Shown here: positions 6,385 through 8,956 of the stretch, piece after piece
Layout of the letters: each line of letters opens with the position of its first letter
Position numbering within the stretch: position 1 is the first letter of the stretch
Assembly: GCA_945882475.1 (NCBI GenBank)
Contig: CAMCWJ010000095.1
Location: forward strand, 1 to 8,956
Length of the DNA stretch: 8,956 nt
Source: Bifidobacterium breve
Lineage (GTDB): Bacteria > Actinomycetota > Actinomycetes > Mycobacteriales > Mycobacteriaceae
Direction: 5' to 3'
Position numbers and translations under genes: made by a program
Notes under the pieces: generated by a model
Told to the model about the DNA's origin: nothing
Databases searched by the model: none
The model's input: the letters and a program-made list of their open reading frames with translations, nothing else

Positions 6385-7400
6385 CGGACGCCCTGCTGGG
6401 CAAGGGTTGCGGCCAGTTCGTAGAGGCTGCCAAGGTCGACGCCGTCGGGGATGGTCGGCAGTTCCAACCGCGGGACACTCAGCTTCGCGAGTTGAGTGGC
6501 ACTCTCCGCGCGGGCCTGAACCCGGGTCGCGTGTTCGATCGTCTCGGTCAGCAGTCCCGCGAATTCGTCGTCGGTCATGGTGACCCCCACCCGGGCAAGT
6601 CCGGCGTGCACCGCGTCAGCGTCGATGTCGCCTTCGGCGGCTTTCGCCAGATCCGTGGCCGGGAGGAAGGCGGGGATGTTGCGATTGACGATGACGCTCC
6701 CGATTGGCAATTCCAGCCCCTTGAGTTCCTCGATCGCCTCGATCGTCTCCTGCACCGGCAGCGCTTCGAGAAGTGTCACCAGGTGAATCGCCGTTTGGTC
6801 GGAGTGCAGCAGTTGCACCACGCTTTCGGCTTGGGTGTGAACCGGGCCGCCCATGGCCAGATCCGACACCGCTTTGGTGACGTCGAGGAACCGGGAGATA
6901 CGACCGGTCGGTGGCGAATCCACCACGATGGCGTCATACGTGGGGCGCTTCTTGGCGTCGACCCGGATCGCGGCCTCCTTGATCTTGCCGGTCAGCAGCA
7001 CGTCGCGCAGTCCGGGGGCGATCGTGGTGGCGAACTCGATGGCACCGATACGGCCCATGGCCCGCCCGGCCAGGCCCAGGTTGTAGAACATGTCCAGGTA
7101 TTCGAGGAAGGCCGCCTCGATATCTACCGCGAGGGCGTTGACGTGACCGCCGCCATCGGCAGTCGCGACCTTGGTCTCCTCGTAGGGCAGTGGCGGAACG
7201 TCGAACAGCTGCGCAATGCCTTGGCGCCCTTCGACTTCCACCAGCAGGACCCTGCGTCCGCCCGCAGCCAGCGTCAATGCCAGCGCGGCCGCGACTGTTG
7301 TCTTGCCGGTACCGCCCTTGCCGGTGACGAAATGCAACCGGGCCTTGGACAGTCGGGACGGCCAGCCGACGGCGTTGCGCTCGCCTGGTTTGTTAGCCAC
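6381..7400 (-). CDS. bagA: Get3/ArsA-like ATPase, first of pair (Rv3679-like, BagA)
   Basis: A 339-residue ArsA/Get3-type ATPase, paralogous to the downstream gene. It has deviant Walker [10 protein letters not shown] (27-35, Lys33), switch I region VEVEGRQ (54-60), switch [19 protein letters not shown] (158-174, Asp161) and base motif VIVNR (236-240). Its P-loop lies at the same residue numbers as in BagB, and switch I aligns without gaps, so Glu57 here stands where BagB has Asp57. In yeast Get3 that Asp is the catalytic residue, so BagA may hydrolyse ATP differently or poorly; this is an inference. The middle region is shorter and less hydrophobic than in BagB. The start is GTG 7400, fitting the family length; no Shine-Dalgarno site is seen, but TAGCAT lies exactly 6 nt upstream. 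It overlaps bagB by 4 bp and is divergent from the DUF4177-ridA-hydrolase operon. Confidence 0.93.
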   Translation of the reverse strand: MANKPGERNAVGWPSRLSKARLHFVTGKGGTGKTTVAAALALTLAAGGRRVLLVEVEGRQGIAQLFDVPPLPYEETKVATADGGGHVNALAVDIEAAFLEYLDMFYNLGLAGRAMGRIGAIEFATTIAPGLRDVLLTGKIKEAAIRVDAKKRPTYDAIVVDSPPTGRISRFLDVTKAVSDLAMGGPVHTQAESVVQLLHSDQTAIHLVTLLEALPVQETIEAIEELKGLELPIGSVIVNRNIPAFLPATDLAKAAEGDIDADAVHAGLARVGVTMTDDEFAGLLTETIEHATRVQARAESATQLAKLSVPRLELPTIPDGVDLGSLYELAATLAQQGVR

Positions 7401-7406
7401 CGCCCC

Positions 7407-7412
7407 ATGCTA
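7407..7412 (-). promoter_or_regulatory. Candidate leaderless -10 element of bagAB
   Basis: Minus-strand TAGCAT, then GGGGCG, then GTG at 7400. It matches TANNNT, with the predicted +1 on the G of the start codon. The inverted CGGTAG motif at 7414-7419 begins one base further upstream. Confidence 0.45.
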
Positions 7413-7458
7413 TCGGTAGGGCGCATACCCATCCGGCGAGTTGAGCCGCAGCGTTAGC

Positions 7459-7512
7459 GCCTACCGCTGCCGCGTTAGGCGGGCCAAATCTGCCTACCGC
7501 TGCCGCGTTAGG
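7459..7512. repeat. Two-copy tandem repeat, 33-bp period, in the divergent promoter region
   Basis: The 21 bases at 7459-7479 recur exactly at 7492-7512. Each copy contains CTACCG (7461-7466 and 7495-7500) and GCGTTAG (7472-7478 and 7505-7511). The 12-bp spacers after each copy are related (..GGGCCAAAT and ..TGGGCAAAT). A further GCGTTAG stands at 7451-7457, and an inverted CTACCG (CGGTAG) at 7414-7419. The second copy overlaps the candidate -10 element of the rightward operon. This looks like a cluster of sites for a DNA-binding protein, though a recent small duplication is possible. Confidence 0.85.
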
Positions 7513-7514
7513 GT
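7509..7514 (+). promoter_or_regulatory. Candidate leaderless -10 element of the rightward operon
   Basis: TAGGGT, then GGGCAA, then ATG at 7521. It matches TANNNT, with the predicted +1 on the A of ATG. It overlaps the end of the second 21-bp repeat copy. The GGGTGGG stretch could alternatively be read as a weak Shine-Dalgarno site. Confidence 0.45.
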
Positions 7515-7520
7515 GGGCAA

Positions 7521-7682
7521 ATGAGCCAACCAACCACGTGGGAGTACGCCACGATCCCGCTGCTGACCCACGCGACCAAGCAGATCCTCGACCAGTGGGG
7601 GGCCGACGGCTGGGAACTGGTCGCGGTCCTGCCCGGCCCGACCGGCGAGCAGCACGTCGCCTACCTCAAGAGGCCCACGTGA
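7521..7682 (+). CDS. Small DUF4177-type protein (Rv3678A-like)
   Basis: A 53-residue protein starting MSQPTTWEYATIPLL. The WEYATI opening and the WGADGWELVAVLPG segment (26-40) are typical of short DUF4177-family proteins: a small beta-strand, helix, strand unit with conserved Trp/Glu and GWELV. It corresponds to Rv3678A of M. tuberculosis as I recall it. It has no catalytic motif, signal or membrane segment, and no known function. Its stop codon overlaps the next gene's start in GTGA, and the ribosome binding site AAGAGG (7668-7673) for that gene lies within its last codons, so translation is probably coupled. It is easily missed because of its length, but overlaps, codon-level conservation from memory and the start context make it convincing. 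Confidence 0.88.
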   Translation: MSQPTTWEYATIPLLTHATKQILDQWGADGWELVAVLPGPTGEQHVAYLKRPT

Positions 7683-8134
7683 CGGCCAGCGCCCGGCTCG
7701 CCGAACTGGGCATCGCGCTGCCTCCGGTGACCGCGCCGCTGGCTGCCTATATCCCGGCCGTGCGGACCGGAAATCTGGTGTACACCTCGGGTCAACTGCC
7801 GCTGGAGAGCGGCGAGCTCATTCATGCCGGCAAGGTCGGGTCCGAAGTGTCTCCGGAGCAGGCCAAGACGGCAGCTCGCACCTGCGCCCTCAACGCGCTG
7901 GCCGCCATCGAGGCCCTGGTGGGCATCGACGCGGTCAGCCGCGTGGTCAAACTCGTCGGGTTCGTGGCCTCCGCGCCGGGATTCACCGGCCAGCCCGGCG
8001 TCGTCAACGGTGCCTCAGAGGTCCTCGGCGAAATTTTCGGCGATGCCGGCGCACACGCCCGCTCCGCGGTGGGGGTGGCGGAATTGCCGTTGAACGCACC
8101 GGTGGAGGTCGAACTCATCGTCGAGGTGCGGTGA
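7679..8134 (+). CDS. RidA/YjgF/YER057c/UK114 family protein (Rv3678c-like)
   Basis: A 151-residue RidA-superfamily protein. YIPAVRTGNLVYTSGQLPL (24-42) is the conserved N-terminal strand block, and ARSAVGVAELPLNAPVEVE (127-145) the C-terminal signature. Arg128 matches the Arg that binds the carboxylate of imine/enamine intermediates in active RidA enzymes. Those enzymes speed hydrolysis of reactive 2-aminoacrylate-type species from pyridoxal phosphate enzymes and act as cytoplasmic trimers. At about 151 residues it is longer than the classical 128-residue RidA and fits a separate subgroup, so deaminase activity is plausible but unproven. I chose GTG 7679 because it overlaps the preceding stop in GTGA, follows AAGAGG by 5 nt, and gives the length of the M. 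tuberculosis homologue. An upstream in-frame extension from 7538 would lie out of frame inside the DUF4177 gene and is not credible. Confidence 0.93.
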   Translation: MTASARLAELGIALPPVTAPLAAYIPAVRTGNLVYTSGQLPLESGELIHAGKVGSEVSPEQAKTAARTCALNALAAIEALVGIDAVSRVVKLVGFVASAPGFTGQPGVVNGASEVLGEIFGDAGAHARSAVGVAELPLNAPVEVELIVEVR

Positions 8135-8916
8135 TTCCTGCGGTCGTTCATCCCGCAACCGGGGTGCTGCGCCCGGTCACCGCGACCGCGTCGGTTCTGT
8201 TGTGCGACAACCCCGGTCCATTGACACTCGAGGGAACCAACACCTGGGTGCTACGCGGGCCCGGCAGCGATGAGATCGTGGTCGTCGACCCGGGCCCCGA
8301 TGACGACGACCACATCAACCGCCTAGCCGGCCTGGGCAGGATTTCGCTGGTGCTGATCAGCCATCGGCACAGCGACCACACCGACGGCATCGACAAGATC
8401 GTCGCGGCTTCGGGCGCCACCGTCCGCTCCGTCGGTAGTGGCTTCCTGCGCGGACCGGGCGGCCCACTGGTCGACGGGGAGGTGATCGACGCCGCCGGGG
8501 TCCGCATCACCGTGCTGGCGACCCCGGGGCACACCGCCGACTCGCTGAGTTTCGTTCTCGACGACGCGGTGCTGACCGCAGACACCATCCTCGGCCGTGG
8601 CACCACCGTCATCGACGATGAGGACGGCAGCCTCCGCGACTACCTGGAGTCGCTGCGCCGGTTGGGCGGGTTGGGCCGTCGGATCGTGTTGCCCGGTCAC
8701 GGCCCGGAACTTGAGGATGTGCAGGCGGTCGCCGCGATGTATCTGGCCCACCGCGAGCGGCGACTCGAGCAGGTGCGAGAGGTGGTGCGCACACTCGGCG
8801 CTGAGGCCACCGCGCGCCACGTGGTCGAGCAGGTCTACGCCGACGTCGACGAAAAGCTTTGGGACGCAGCCGAAATGTCGGTTCGGGCCCAGCTTGACTA
8901 CCTGCGAGCCCCGTAA
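8131..8916 (+). CDS. Metallo-beta-lactamase-fold hydrolase, LACTB2-like (Rv3677c-like)
   Basis: A 261-residue metallo-beta-lactamase-superfamily hydrolase. Metal-binding motifs are complete: HRHSDH (78-83, with His78, His80, Asp82, His83), TPGHT with His134, TAD with Asp151, and LPGHG with His190. The N-terminal TLEGTNTWVL (32-41) and the C-terminal stretch AHRERRLEQV followed by a helical, winged-helix-like tail (to 261) resemble the LACTB2/glyoxalase-II-like group, whose studied members act on thioesters or RNA. It is not a typical antibiotic-degrading beta-lactamase, and the substrate is unknown. The GTG start overlaps the ridA stop in GTGA, making this the third gene of a tightly coupled operon. 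No clear terminator is visible in the 40 bases after the stop. The convergent neighbour in M. tuberculosis is crp. Confidence 0.93.
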   Translation: MIPAVVHPATGVLRPVTATASVLLCDNPGPLTLEGTNTWVLRGPGSDEIVVVDPGPDDDDHINRLAGLGRISLVLISHRHSDHTDGIDKIVAASGATVRSVGSGFLRGPGGPLVDGEVIDAAGVRITVLATPGHTADSLSFVLDDAVLTADTILGRGTTVIDDEDGSLRDYLESLRRLGGLGRRIVLPGHGPELEDVQAVAAMYLAHRERRLEQVREVVRTLGAEATARHVVEQVYADVDEKLWDAAEMSVRAQLDYLRAP

Positions 8917-8956
8917 CCCTCGCTACCTCGCTCGGGTCTGATGCTCGCTCGTTACC

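Noticed and set aside
6195..7457. 420-codon open frame opposite bagA and the end of bagB
   Set aside because: Antisense to both conserved ATPases, with shadow-type composition; it would also cover the divergent promoter.
7538..7678. N-terminal extension of the RidA-like protein
   Set aside because: The extension is an out-of-frame reading of the DUF4177 gene; GTG 7679 has a Shine-Dalgarno site and fits family length.
8904..8923. GCGAG / CTCGC stem around the stop codon of the metallo-hydrolase as a terminator
   Set aside because: Only 5 bp, contains the stop codon in its loop and has no T run after it.
8917..8956. 3' end of a convergent crp gene on the minus strand
   Set aside because: Expected from M. 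tuberculosis gene order, and a TAA exists at 8954-8952, but two bases of upstream frame are not enough to call it.

Overview
The window is high-GC actinobacterial DNA, and gene content and order point to a Mycobacterium (or Mycolicibacterium) other than the M. tuberculosis complex. Read from the far end backwards it follows M. tuberculosis Rv3677c to Rv3683: metallo-beta-lactamase-fold protein, RidA-like protein, a 53-residue DUF4177-type protein, two Get3/ArsA-like ATPases (Rv3679/Rv3680, BagA/BagB), WhiB4, the bifunctional penicillin-binding protein PonA2, and a metallophosphoesterase, then tRNA-Pro. The TspO/MBR-like membrane protein at the left edge is not the neighbour I remember from M. 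tuberculosis. These assignments rest on recognised motifs and remembered homologues; no search was run.

Layout. Bases 1-122 hold no gene I can support, only a Shine-Dalgarno site before the TspO-like gene (+, 123-956). tRNA-Pro(CGG) follows on the minus strand (982-1055). The minus-strand pair ponA2 (4607 to 2133) and metallophosphoesterase (2073 to 1120) runs toward the tRNA. The 279-bp gap 4608-4886 is the divergent control region of ponA2 and whiB4. whiB4 (+, 4887-5246) converges on the bagA-bagB operon (minus, 7400 to 5263), leaving 16 bp between stop codons. The 120-bp gap 7401-7520 is a second divergent control region; it drives bagAB leftward and a rightward operon of three genes, each overlapping the next by 4 bp (7521-8916). 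Bases 8917-8956 hold no supported feature. In M. tuberculosis the crp gene converges here and may begin just outside the window.

How the genes fit together. ponA2 makes and crosslinks peptidoglycan. whiB4 is an iron-sulfur redox-responsive DNA-binding protein transcribed away from it. BagA and BagB look like an unequal pair of Get3-type ATPases: BagB keeps the switch I Asp57, while BagA has Glu57 at the matching position. The rightward operon combines an imine/enamine-type RidA protein with a LACTB2-like hydrolase.

The most striking non-coding observation is that four genes without a convincing ribosome binding site (metallophosphoesterase, ponA2, bagA, DUF4177 gene) each have a TANNNT -10 hexamer exactly 6 nt before the start codon. 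This is the geometry of leaderless transcription. The second divergent region also carries a 33-bp-period direct repeat, and the whiB4 leader carries a 13-bp direct repeat and a 17-nt perfect palindrome.
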